From Spirochaetia bacterium (lineage in GTDB: Bacteria > Spirochaetota > Spirochaetia > Treponematales > Breznakiellaceae): a DNA stretch of 57,934 nucleotides. Location of the stretch: NCBI GenBank assembly GCA_026002045.1, contig BOAV01000005.1, positions 1 to 57,934 of the forward strand. The letters are read 5' to 3'. Made by a program: the position numbers and the translations under genes. Positions 1-7,139 of the stretch are shown piece after piece (the stretch's first letter is position 1; each line of letters begins with the position of its first letter). The notes beneath the pieces are model-generated. The model did no database searches and was not told the DNA's origin. It saw only the letters and a program-made list of their open reading frames with translations.

Positions 1-63
1 CGCCCACTGATATATTGACATAAGCGTTAACCGTAACATCGGCCGGTATTGAATCTGACGCGC
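1..63. repeat. 63-bp inverted copy of part of the lipoprotein gene
   Basis: Bases 1-63 are the exact reverse complement of 800-862, which lie inside the lipoprotein gene at 583-1983. The match stops abruptly after base 63 and probably continues to the left, outside the window. A related or duplicated segment of that gene therefore lies just upstream in the opposite direction. The TTG start of the ORF at 49-510 falls inside this repeat, so that ORF is probably a chimera or 5'-truncated. Confidence 0.93.
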
Positions 64-510
64 TGCATAAAACGGCCCCCCACCTACTACACTCTCAAAC
101 CCATATACCGGGCCGGGAGCGAAGTCTACGCCGAATGCGGCCCCGCCAAAAACAAGAAATCCCGCAAGTGGTATCTGGATGCGCTGTCGGCAAAGTTCCC
201 TGACGGCCATTACGGCATCGAACGGGATGTCTCGCTCCCCGGCTTACTCCACCCCGCTGATTTTACTTTTATCTACCGCCACATCCTGGTGCGGGTCACG
301 GTGTACCCCTGGTCAATTAAGCAAAGCACTTCCCTCTGTAAAGATATATGGCGCCGCCTGAACGCAGCGGGTATCGCCCTGGGGGTCATCCTGAACTTCG
401 GCGGGGAGGAGTATGAACATCTGCGGGTGATCCATCATGCAAACCTGGACAGGTGGAACGCGGAGCGGATAGCGCTCCGGGCCCGGCGGGAGCTCAGTAA
501 TGTAGTATAA
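49..510 (+). CDS. degenerate GxxExxY-like protein (PD-(D/E)XK-like fold), probably 5'-truncated
   Basis: This 153-aa ORF has a TTG start. Its second half resembles the GxxExxY/PDDEXK_3 pattern: an IERDVSLPGL segment, an Asp in ADFTF, then ILVRVTV where the family usually has a VEVKA-like strand, and a closing GVILNFG motif typical of the family. The Glu and Lys of the usual catalytic strand are replaced by Arg and Thr, so nuclease activity is unlikely. The first five codons lie in the inverted repeat at 1-63, which suggests the native start was lost by rearrangement. The family call is from motif resemblance only. It could be a pseudogene. Confidence 0.4.
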   Translation: MNLTRCIKRPPTYYTLKPIYRAGSEVYAECGPAKNKKSRKWYLDALSAKFPDGHYGIERDVSLPGLLHPADFTFIYRHILVRVTVYPWSIKQSTSLCKDIWRRLNAAGIALGVILNFGGEEYEHLRVIHHANLDRWNAERIALRARRELSNVV

Positions 511-582
511 ACCCCGGGGAGACCCGGAGATTATAACATCTGGGCCGTAGGGCCCGGAATAAACACATGGAGGTTTTCTTTT

Positions 583-1983
583 ATGAAAAAGAACCAACTT
601 TGGACGATTGCCGCAGTATTGCTGGCGATCTCGATTATCGTTATCGGATGCCCCACGGAAGCGAAGGACCCGGAAACGACAACGACAACGGAGCGCATTG
701 ACGTGCTCGGTACACCGGTAACCTATACCGAGCTCAAGGCGAAGCTTGCCGCAGGAGAAACCGGTACCTTCGCTTTGGTTGGACCGTTGGCTGCTACAGG
801 CGCGTCAGATTCAATACCGGCCGATGTTACGGTTAACGCTTATGTCAATATATCAGTGGGCGCTGCTTTTACCGTCGACGGTACCCTGAACATCACCAAG
901 GGGGTCAGCCTGAGCGGTATTACGAATACCTACAAGCTCACGGTAAATGACGGCGGCATCGTCAACATAGCGGACGGCGCTACACTGGGTGTCGACCAGA
1001 TTGCTAATGCGACCACGGATGGCAGTATTCTCGCAACCTATATCGGCGAGCTCGAAAAAACCGGAGGCGCCACTAATTCTCTATCGAAAGGCACCGTGAC
1101 GATCGGCTCCGGCGCATGGATCTCGACACCGAAAGCCGCTCTCGCTAACGCCTATCTTACGGAAGTCGGCAGCTTTATTGTTTCCGACACAGTAACGCAG
1201 AGCTCCGGGCTCCCCAATCATACCTCGGCTGTCACCGTCAAGCTGGGCGCTGGCGCCAACACGATGGACGGCGCTCTTGAGATACCGGCCAACGTAACCC
1301 TGATTGTTCCGACCGGCGGTACCATTACCACCGGCGCCCGGACCCTCACCGTAACGGGTGCACTGACCCTTGACGGCGGCACGCTGACGGTTGCAGGCGG
1401 CAATGCTGTTGGAAGTGTAGCTCTCGTAGACGGCACCGGTACCTTGACCGTAGGTAAGGGCGGTACCTTGACGGTAACCGGCGGCGAGTCAGCCAACGTA
1501 TCTGCTGGCGGCGCTGCCACGGTAAGCGCCAGTGTGGTTGTTGACGGCGGCACCGTAGCAGTGACCGGCGGCGATGGCTGCGGCAGCGGCGCCCACGTCG
1601 GCGGCGTGGCGTTGATAGACGGCGCCGTTACGGTAAGAAGTGACAGCATTATCGGCGTGACCGGCGGCGGAAGCACCTCTAACGCTAACGGCGGGGCTGC
1701 GACCATCGGCGTAACCGGCTCCCCCGCCAATAAATTGACCGTCTCCACCGGCAGCACGAACATCGACCTGACCGTGACCGGCGGCTCGTATACCGGTGGC
1801 AACCAAGGCGGCACCGCCACGGTGTTTACCGCCCACAACTTAGGCGTGTCCGGAACATCAGCTCTGGCTGGTACTGAAAACCCTGCTCCGATTACCGGGG
1901 TAACCCTCATCACATCCGGGGAGACCTACAACTATGCCGGCGACAGCGGTAGTACCATCGTGGTCACCGGCAACGATAGCTAG
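583..1983 (+). CDS. glycine/threonine-rich beta-helix-like surface lipoprotein
   Basis: The ATG follows GGAGG at about 571-575. The N-terminus has a lipoprotein signal peptide with a lipobox ending IVIGC (Cys at about residue 23), so export and lipidation are expected. The remaining ~440 residues are short imperfect Gly/Thr/Val repeats such as GTLTVTGG and DGGTVAVTGG, with adhesin- or autotransporter-like beta-helix character and no autotransporter barrel. Repeats are also visible in the DNA, for example two copies of ggtaccttgac near 1438-1475. Bases 800-862 are present in inverted form at the window edge. Function is unknown; a surface or cell-envelope role is inferred. A strong terminator follows. 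Confidence 0.8.
   Translation: MKKNQLWTIAAVLLAISIIVIGCPTEAKDPETTTTTERIDVLGTPVTYTELKAKLAAGETGTFALVGPLAATGASDSIPADVTVNAYVNISVGAAFTVDGTLNITKGVSLSGITNTYKLTVNDGGIVNIADGATLGVDQIANATTDGSILATYIGELEKTGGATNSLSKGTVTIGSGAWISTPKAALANAYLTEVGSFIVSDTVTQSSGLPNHTSAVTVKLGAGANTMDGALEIPANVTLIVPTGGTITTGARTLTVTGALTLDGGTLTVAGGNAVGSVALVDGTGTLTVGKGGTLTVTGGESANVSAGGAATVSASVVVDGGTVAVTGGDGCGSGAHVGGVALIDGAVTVRSDSIIGVTGGGSTSNANGGAATIGVTGSPANKLTVSTGSTNIDLTVTGGSYTGGNQGGTATVFTAHNLGVSGTSALAGTENPAPITGVTLITSGETYNYAGDSGSTIVVTGNDS
800..862. repeat. partner arm of the 63-bp inverted repeat
   Basis: This segment is identical in reverse complement to 1-63. It lies in the N-terminal third of the lipoprotein gene and encodes the ASDSIPADVTVNAYVN region. 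The arms are separated by about 736 bp, close enough for recombination that would invert the interval including the promoter and first third of the gene. Confidence 0.93.
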
Positions 1984-2021
1984 TCCATCTCCCCGCGCGA
2001 GAGTAATCGCGTAGAACGAAT

Positions 2022-2052
2022 GGCCCGTCCCCGGTTTGGGGGCGGGTTTTTT
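2022..2052 (+). terminator. Rho-independent terminator after the lipoprotein gene
   Basis: A 9-bp GC-rich stem (arms 2024-2032 and 2038-2046, one G-T pair) with a 5-nt loop is followed by six T residues at 2047-2052. It lies 40 bp after the stop codon. Confidence 0.9.
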
Positions 2053-2071
2053 AAAGAGCAGGAATGAAGAA

Positions 2072-2161
2072 TTTTTAACCACGAACCACACGAACCACAC
2101 CAAAAGGGCAAGCGGTTTCAGCGTAAAAGTTCGTGTTTTTCGTGTGGTTAGTGGTTAAAAA
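2072..2161. repeat. TTTTTAACCAC-type inverted repeat
   Basis: Arms 2072-2094 and 2139-2161 are 23 nt long and match at 22 positions as inverted copies, around a 44-bp centre. The outer ends read TTTTTAACCAC and GTGGTTAAAAA. Related half or full copies occur at 3401-3415, 4096-4107, 42830-42999 and 55841-55967. No transposase is encoded, so this is a non-coding intergenic repeat. Confidence 0.85.
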
Positions 2162-2193
2162 TCTGATAATACGCCGGCCTTGGGAGACAGAGT

Positions 2194-3276
2194 ATGACAG
2201 AAAAACCGATAGTCCCCATCGTGTTCACCTCCCTCGACAACTACGTGCCGCCCCTGTCGGTTGCCCTGCAATCCATCATGGAAAATGCCGACACCGAGCG
2301 GAATGAATACCGCTTCTTCATCCTGTACACCGATATAACAAGCGAACATCAGGAAGCATTACGCGCCCAGGCTGCCGCGTTTCCCCACTGTTCCCTCACC
2401 TTCATTGATGTGTCGGCCCACGTTGCGGGAATCACCTTTGCGAACCTGAACTTTACGGAGGCCGCCTATTACCGCTTTTTGATCCCCGGCCTCCTGGGGG
2501 AATACGAGCGGGTCATCTACCTTGACTGCGATATCATCTGCCTCACCGACATTGCGCTCCTCCTGGACCCCGACTACGGCGATGCGGTGCTGGGGGCCCC
2601 CCACACGGTTATCTCCGATGAACCGGAACGGGCCTGGGTAAGGGAAAATGCCATCGGCATCGGCATGGCGGACTACCGCAATTATTTTTGCGCCGGGATC
2701 ATGGTGTTCAACATCAAACCCTTCAACTCTCTGATTAGCCAGGATGCCCTGCTTCGCCTGGCGGCCGCCAACACCTACATCTATGCCGACCAGGACATCC
2801 TGAACGTCCTCTGCGAAGGCCGGGTGCGCTACATCCCGATGAAGTGGAATACCGTCTTCGACCGGGACATCCCCTCGATCCTGGAAGCCCAGGCCGCTGA
2901 ATACGAAGAATCCCGAACCAACCCCGCCATCCTCCATCTTAACAGCGACAAACCCTGGAAAGAAAATACCGGCGCCGACCGCCACACCCGCTTCTGGGAC
3001 TATGCGTCCCGCACCCCCTTTGCCGCCGAGCTTCGCGCACTGTTGCAGGAAAACGTTTCGCGCCTCGCCGCCCCCATCGACCCGGAAACCGACGAAGCCA
3101 TCTTTTTCAGCAACAACATCCGCGAAACCGAACAGACCGAAGCCCGGCTCAAAGCCGCCGGTATCGCCGCCAAGCGCGGCTCCGGTGCGGAAGGCTGCGC
3201 ATTCAATGTCTATGTGTCCAGGGACGACGTGGAAAAAGCCTTCGCGGTATTGATGGAAACCGGCGGAGACGAATAG
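2194..3276 (+). CDS. family 8 glycosyltransferase (LPS-type), with extra C-terminal domain
   Basis: This 360-aa protein begins at ATG with GGGAG upstream. Residues 1-~280 have the GT8 layout: PIVFTSLDNY, then YYRFLIPGLL, the metal-binding DxD as YLDCDI, FCAGIMVFN, the ADQDILN motif, and HLNSDKPW near the C-terminal end of the fold. GT8 enzymes of this type transfer glucose or galactose from a nucleotide sugar, often to envelope glycans; the acceptor cannot be told here. Residues ~295-360 are beyond the usual fold and resemble the small DUF2007-like pattern (EARLKAAGIAAK, then an alternating strand and EKAFAVLME). Confidence 0.88.
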   Translation: MTEKPIVPIVFTSLDNYVPPLSVALQSIMENADTERNEYRFFILYTDITSEHQEALRAQAAAFPHCSLTFIDVSAHVAGITFANLNFTEAAYYRFLIPGLLGEYERVIYLDCDIICLTDIALLLDPDYGDAVLGAPHTVISDEPERAWVRENAIGIGMADYRNYFCAGIMVFNIKPFNSLISQDALLRLAAANTYIYADQDILNVLCEGRVRYIPMKWNTVFDRDIPSILEAQAAEYEESRTNPAILHLNSDKPWKENTGADRHTRFWDYASRTPFAAELRALLQENVSRLAAPIDPETDEAIFFSNNIRETEQTEARLKAAGIAAKRGSGAEGCAFNVYVSRDDVEKAFAVLMETGGDE

Positions 3277-3385
3277 AGTTGTTCGATAACTTCAGTTATC
3301 GAACAACTTCCGCTGAAAAATGAAAAATGCTCTGCATTTTGCAAGACTTGTTCGGCAACCAACCGGGTTGTCGAACAAGTCCAAT
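3277..3385. repeat. intergenic hairpin repeat, copy A
   Basis: A perfect 14-bp hairpin (3277-3290 with 3295-3308) is followed by AAAATGC-TCT-GCATTTT and a second hairpin (3345-3360 with 3365-3381). From about 3306 to 3385 the sequence closely matches 23649-23730. The second stem differs between copies by compensating bases. The rest of the gap to 3596 contains a half TTAACCAC repeat at 3401-3415 and otherwise nothing recognisable as a gene. Confidence 0.85.
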
Positions 3386-3596
3386 GAAAAAGAACGAAGA
3401 TTTTTTAACCACGAAGCCGAAGGTGACAAAGGAAGGAAAGACCCTTTTTCCCCTTCGCGCGCCTTTGTCTGCTTTTGGTCCAATTAGTGCCATTTTACAC
3501 TCCTTCCTTCTTGTTATGCGATGTCTTTTATGGCATATTGATCGGTATGATTGCCTTGCAACAAACTGTTGATATTCCCTCTTGGGAGGCCCGGTA

Positions 3597-3803
3597 ATGT
3601 TAAAAGAAGTGACCCTTTCCCTTGAAGAAGATGTGTATAATGCCATGGCGATGCTTGCCCAGGGTAAATTGAACGAATATATTTCATCCCTTGTCAGTTC
3701 CCAGCCTTCCCGGAATGCATTAGAGGAAGACTATAAAGCAATGGCTGCGGATACGGAACGGGAGCAGGAAGCCCAGGAATGGTGCAATGCATCCCGTGTA
3801 TAG
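3597..3803 (+). CDS. small antitoxin-like protein next to a MazF-family remnant
   Basis: This encodes 68 aa. The ATG at 3597 is chosen over an in-frame TTG at 3582 because GGGAGG at 3584-3589 is correctly spaced for it. The protein starts LKEVTLSLEEDVYNAMAMLA, a ribbon-helix-helix-like or CcdA-type start, and ends in an acidic tail (EDYKAMAADTEREQEAQ). The frame directly downstream encodes the C-terminal part of a MazF/PemK toxin, which makes an antitoxin role likely. The tail may be altered, because the stop is immediately followed by toxin-coding sequence. Confidence 0.6.
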   Translation: MLKEVTLSLEEDVYNAMAMLAQGKLNEYISSLVSSQPSRNALEEDYKAMAADTEREQEAQEWCNASRV

Positions 3804-3968
3804 CCCGGTGAAGCTGTTGTGACGATTAATGGCGCAAAAAACAAAGCTATGTCCGACCAAATAATGAGCGCCGATAAGAGCCGACTGAAAAACAAGATAG
3901 GCTGCATATCAGATGCTGATCTGAATTCCGTCGAAAACGCCATCAAGGTATTTCTAAACCTCACTTAA
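3804..3968 (+). pseudogene. C-terminal remnant of a MazF/PemK-family mRNA interferase
   Basis: In the same frame as the antitoxin, directly after its TAG, the sequence reads PGEAVVTINGAKNKAMSDQ, then SADKSRLKNKIG, then DLNSVENAIKVFLNL and TAA. The run of a small-residue-rich segment, D-Q-(I), DKSRL and a closing helix ending FLNL is the usual end of MazF-like toxins. The N-terminal half, including the start and the RGDI(W/Y)-type strand, is absent. It is read as a deletion that removed the antitoxin-toxin junction. Antitoxin and remnant being in frame suggests one clean deletion. Confidence 0.75.
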
Positions 3969-3986
3969 TCTCCTGGGGAAGAAAAA

Positions 3987-4107
3987 GGTGACTGACACCG
4001 GTTTTTGTCCGCTTCCGCGGGGGAGGGCACGGACTTTTATTTTGAATTCTTTTCCTTTTGTCCGTGAGGTCAGTGTGGTGCTGCCCTACGGGCAGCTTGT
4101 GGTTAAA
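3987..4107. repeat. mosaic of small palindromic repeats
   Basis: GGTGACTGACACC (3987-3999), a near-palindrome, is followed by a perfect 7-bp hairpin GCTGCCC-TAC-GGGCAGC (4080-4096) running directly into CTTGTGGTTAAA (4096-4107), a half copy of the TTAACCAC repeat. A short hairpin in the same position relative to that repeat occurs at 42842-42857. No gene is seen in 3969-4220. Confidence 0.6.
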
Positions 4108-4220
4108 TTCTTTGTGGGCTTTGTGTGAGGTTTCCGGTTCTACGGGGGCAGCGCGGCCGAAATGAAAAGTTGAGTGTTGTTGCTGTTTGTGATATACTGT
4201 AACTTGTATGGAGGCGCATA

Positions 4221-4403
4221 TTGGGAACAACATGGAAACCCGTCCAGCCGACGGAAATTAAAGACATCAAGATCATTCGGGAAGTAATCGCACAGATTCG
4301 CAAACCCATTCCGCCTGAGGTGTATGCACGGATCGAAGAACGAGACCGGAAGCTTGCCAGGGCGTTTCGGCCATTGGATCCCCCGGAGGCGGGCAAGGAG
4401 TGA
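4221..4403 (+). CDS. 60-aa hypothetical protein coupled to a GNAT acetyltransferase
   Basis: The TTG start at 4221 has GGAGG at 4210-4214. The product is small and charged (TEIKDIKIIREVIAQI, then PPEVYARIEERDRKLA) with two predicted helices, and it matches no family that I recognise. The stop overlaps the next gene by 4 bp, implying translational coupling. A short gene directly ahead of a GNAT gene is also the layout of DUF1778/GNAT toxin-antitoxin pairs, but this protein does not look like a ribbon-helix-helix, so an antitoxin role is only a possibility. Confidence 0.55.
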   Translation: MGTTWKPVQPTEIKDIKIIREVIAQIRKPIPPEVYARIEERDRKLARAFRPLDPPEAGKE

Positions 4404-4960
4404 ATCCTCCTGTCGGCATAACCGAAGACAACGGTGATGCGTATTTCATCATAGAGCGGCTTGCCGCCGGTACGCCGGTTTGGGCTTTCGAGTGCCGCAT
4501 TGGCGAGTATACCGATTACCTGCGGGAAAACGCCCTCCACGCCCAAGCTGACCATGTGGCCCAAACATGGCTCCTTCGGGAACGGGAAAGCTGCGGAATT
4601 GCCGGCTACATGTCGCTTATCGCCGATGCGGTTAAACTTTCCACGGCTGAAAAGGAACTGCATAAACTCGACTATCCGTTCAAGACCATTCCCTCTCTGA
4701 AGATTGGCAAACTGGCGGTTGCCGAGGTCTTCCGGCAAAAATACCGGGGTGTGGGCACTTACTTGATTTATCTTGCCGGTCATATTGCTCGCAATTCCAT
4801 CAACCCTTACTGTGCGGCCCGCTTCCTCACCGTTGATGCCGATGTAGAGCATGACGAGGGTGTTTTGGCGTTTTATCAAAAAAACGGTTTCGCTCCCAAC
4901 GCCGAACTAACCGGCAAATACCGCAAGACTATCAGCATGAGGCTTGATTTGTATATTTAA
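4400..4960 (+). CDS. GNAT-family N-acetyltransferase
   Basis: This 186-aa protein has a GTG start, with GGAGG at 4385-4389. The acetyl-CoA-binding signature is visible as KYRGVGTYLI (R-G-x-G-x form), preceded by the beta-4 strand IGKLAVAEVFRQ and followed by FLTVDADV and AFYQKNGF, the standard end of the fold. The substrate is unknown. The overlap with the 60-aa gene and the neighbouring decayed toxin genes make a GNAT toxin, which would acetylate aminoacyl-tRNA, a reasonable alternative to a housekeeping acetyltransferase. Confidence 0.8.
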   Translation: MNPPVGITEDNGDAYFIIERLAAGTPVWAFECRIGEYTDYLRENALHAQADHVAQTWLLRERESCGIAGYMSLIADAVKLSTAEKELHKLDYPFKTIPSLKIGKLAVAEVFRQKYRGVGTYLIYLAGHIARNSINPYCAARFLTVDADVEHDEGVLAFYQKNGFAPNAELTGKYRKTISMRLDLYI

Positions 4961-5009
4961 GGGTGGGCGGTTTTTCTTCTTCGTTTTTGATCTGTGGGTC
5001 AAGTTTAGC

Positions 5010-7139
5010 TCAGGATGGGGGACTGCGCCGCAAATCGGTGACGATAAGCTGGGGGGTCTCGGTTCCGTTGAACCAGTTGCGGGATATATTAAAAACCAGA
5101 TCCACCGAATCACCAAGAATAAAATCTTTGTTGACCTTGTCCGCCGCCTGCCAGTACACGGCGGGCCATTTGTGCTTGCCCGTGTCCAGCAGCAGCTTGA
5201 CGTGTTTGACATCGGTCTTCCCCATAAAACTGATTTCCTTTACCGCAACATTCCGGGTGAGGAAAACCAGGGGCTCGTTTTCCGCGCCGTAGGGTTCAAA
5301 GCGATCGATTGTTTTAAAGATATCCGGGGTAAGGTAAGTTGGGGGAAGCTCCGCGTCAACCGTTACCGTATTCGCGCTGTCGTCTGTGGTAAGTTCGATA
5401 TTGGCGGCGGCGTTTTTAAGACGCCGGATCAATTCATCCCATTTGGATTTTTCCATGCTGAACCCTGCGGCATAGTCGTGGCCGCCCCAGTCATTAAAAA
5501 GGTCCGCGCACTGGGTAAGGAGGGCGCGGAGATCGTAGCCCTTGACGGAACGGAGGGAGCCCGTGACCGTATCGGGCCCGCAGGAAATCACCAGGGCGGG
5601 TACTTTGAACTGCTTCACCAGCCGGGTGGCCATGATCCCCGTAACCCCCCGGAAAATATTTTCGCCCCAGGCAAAGGCGAGTTTCTCCGCATAATCAGGA
5701 AGATTCTTATACGCCTGGGGTTCCACGATGCTCCAGATATCTTCCCCAAGTTTTTTGCGATCATCGTTCATTGAAAGGATTTCTGCGGCAAGTTTGTCCC
5801 GCTGTATGGGATCGGTTTCCAAAAATAGTTTTACTGCTGTCTCCGGTTTTCCCATGCGGCCCGCTGCGTTGATGGCGGGGCAGAGCTGCCAGGAAATATC
5901 CTTGGTGTCAAAGCGCCGGCCCGCAAGGCCCAGCTTAAAGAGAAGATCCGAAAGTCCGGGCCGGGGATTTGCCTTAAGGGCCTCAAGGCCCGTGCGGACG
6001 ATGATCCGGTTTTCATCTTTTAAGGGCATGATGTCCGCAATGGTTCCCAGGGCTGCAAGCTGAAGGTCCGCAGTATCATCGGCGGTAAAGATCTTTTCCC
6101 GCTTGCGGACAAAGGAAGTAAATAAATTGAGGAACACATCAAGCTCGGTCAGTTCCTCTGCGGCATAGCGGGCGATTCGGGAAATCTCCTTTAGCCGGAG
6201 AAGGCTTTTTCCCGCTGTCTGGGGTATCTCTTTTGCAATCTCCGGGGCGATATCCAGCATGGCAATTTCAACGCCCTTGCCGAATATCCGGGTGAGCACC
6301 TGCTGCTGCAACGGCGCGTCCCAGGTGAAGATCTGCTGCCCCTCAAGAAAGGCCGGGAGCCGGGTGTCGCTGATGCGGACCATGCCGGGGATCACGGTTT
6401 CACTCATCTCACTTGTCACCGCCAGGTTGCGTATTTTTGCGATTTCGATGATCCAGGCGTCGTTCACCGGCCTTGTGTTGAGGAGGCAAATTTGCTGCCC
6501 GTAGAGTTCGCTCTTCAACGCGAAACGCAGCGCGGACACCAGTTTGAAGGCCACCCCGCAGCCGCAGAGGTCACGGAAGGGATAGGTCGATCCCGCAAGT
6601 TTTGGGTTCACGATGCAGAGCGCCGCAGGAATTTCATCCTGGGGGTTGTGGTGGTCCGTGATGATCACATCCACACCCAGCTCGTTTGCCCGCGCGATTT
6701 CCGTCATATTGGAAATGCCGCAGTCCACCGTAATGATGAGGGTACCGTAGGCGGCGGCGAATTCCTCCACCGCCTTGAGGGAGAGGCCGTAGGGATCGTC
6801 CCCCAGGGGAATCCGCCAGATGACATCCATTCCCAGCTTTGTAAGATAGGAAGTAATCAAGGTTGTACCGGTGACGCCGTCCACATCACGATCCCCAAAG
6901 ACCATGACCTTTTCACCCTCTTCCTTTGCGGCGAGAATCCGGTCCACCGCGTCTTCCATGCCGGGCAGTTCAAAGGGGTTCCTGAGGTACCGGGGATCGT
7001 CCTCCAGAAAATACTGGATGTCCTCGCCGCCGGTAATTCCCCGGCGGGCCAGAATCGAGGCGGTAAGGTTATCGCAGCCGTATTTCGCCGCGAGATTTTT
7101 TACCATGTCCTGAGGGATGTCCCTCTTTTCCCATTTCAT
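5010..7139 (-). CDS. recJ: single-stranded-DNA-specific exonuclease RecJ
   Basis: This 709-aa protein belongs to the DHH phosphoesterase superfamily and would degrade ssDNA 5' to 3' in recombination and mismatch repair. Motifs are in order: GDRDVDGVTGT (motif I; usually GDxDxDG), a TVDCG(I) motif, the DHH motif in IITDHHNP near residue 165, GCGVAFK, and the DHHA1-type GHDYAAGFS near residue 555. An OB-like C-terminal region follows. The ATG overlaps the deoA stop by one base (TAATG), so the two are co-translated. It is convergent with the GNAT gene, with about 50 bp between. Confidence 0.95.
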   Translation of the reverse strand: MKWEKRDIPQDMVKNLAAKYGCDNLTASILARRGITGGEDIQYFLEDDPRYLRNPFELPGMEDAVDRILAAKEEGEKVMVFGDRDVDGVTGTTLITSYLTKLGMDVIWRIPLGDDPYGLSLKAVEEFAAAYGTLIITVDCGISNMTEIARANELGVDVIITDHHNPQDEIPAALCIVNPKLAGSTYPFRDLCGCGVAFKLVSALRFALKSELYGQQICLLNTRPVNDAWIIEIAKIRNLAVTSEMSETVIPGMVRISDTRLPAFLEGQQIFTWDAPLQQQVLTRIFGKGVEIAMLDIAPEIAKEIPQTAGKSLLRLKEISRIARYAAEELTELDVFLNLFTSFVRKREKIFTADDTADLQLAALGTIADIMPLKDENRIIVRTGLEALKANPRPGLSDLLFKLGLAGRRFDTKDISWQLCPAINAAGRMGKPETAVKLFLETDPIQRDKLAAEILSMNDDRKKLGEDIWSIVEPQAYKNLPDYAEKLAFAWGENIFRGVTGIMATRLVKQFKVPALVISCGPDTVTGSLRSVKGYDLRALLTQCADLFNDWGGHDYAAGFSMEKSKWDELIRRLKNAAANIELTTDDSANTVTVDAELPPTYLTPDIFKTIDRFEPYGAENEPLVFLTRNVAVKEISFMGKTDVKHVKLLLDTGKHKWPAVYWQAADKVNKDFILGDSVDLVFNISRNWFNGTETPQLIVTDLRRSPPS

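Noticed and set aside
1218..1913. 231-aa minus-strand ORF inside the lipoprotein gene
   Set aside because: Low-complexity Pro/Val/Ala translation that mirrors the Gly/Thr repeats of the plus-strand gene, which has a lipobox and ribosome-binding site.
4103..4879. 258-aa minus-strand ORF opposite the GNAT gene
   Set aside because: Antisense shadow; the plus-strand GNAT motifs are clear.
4944..5774. 276-aa plus-strand ORF opposite recJ
   Set aside because: Antisense to a fully recognisable RecJ; no motifs of its own.
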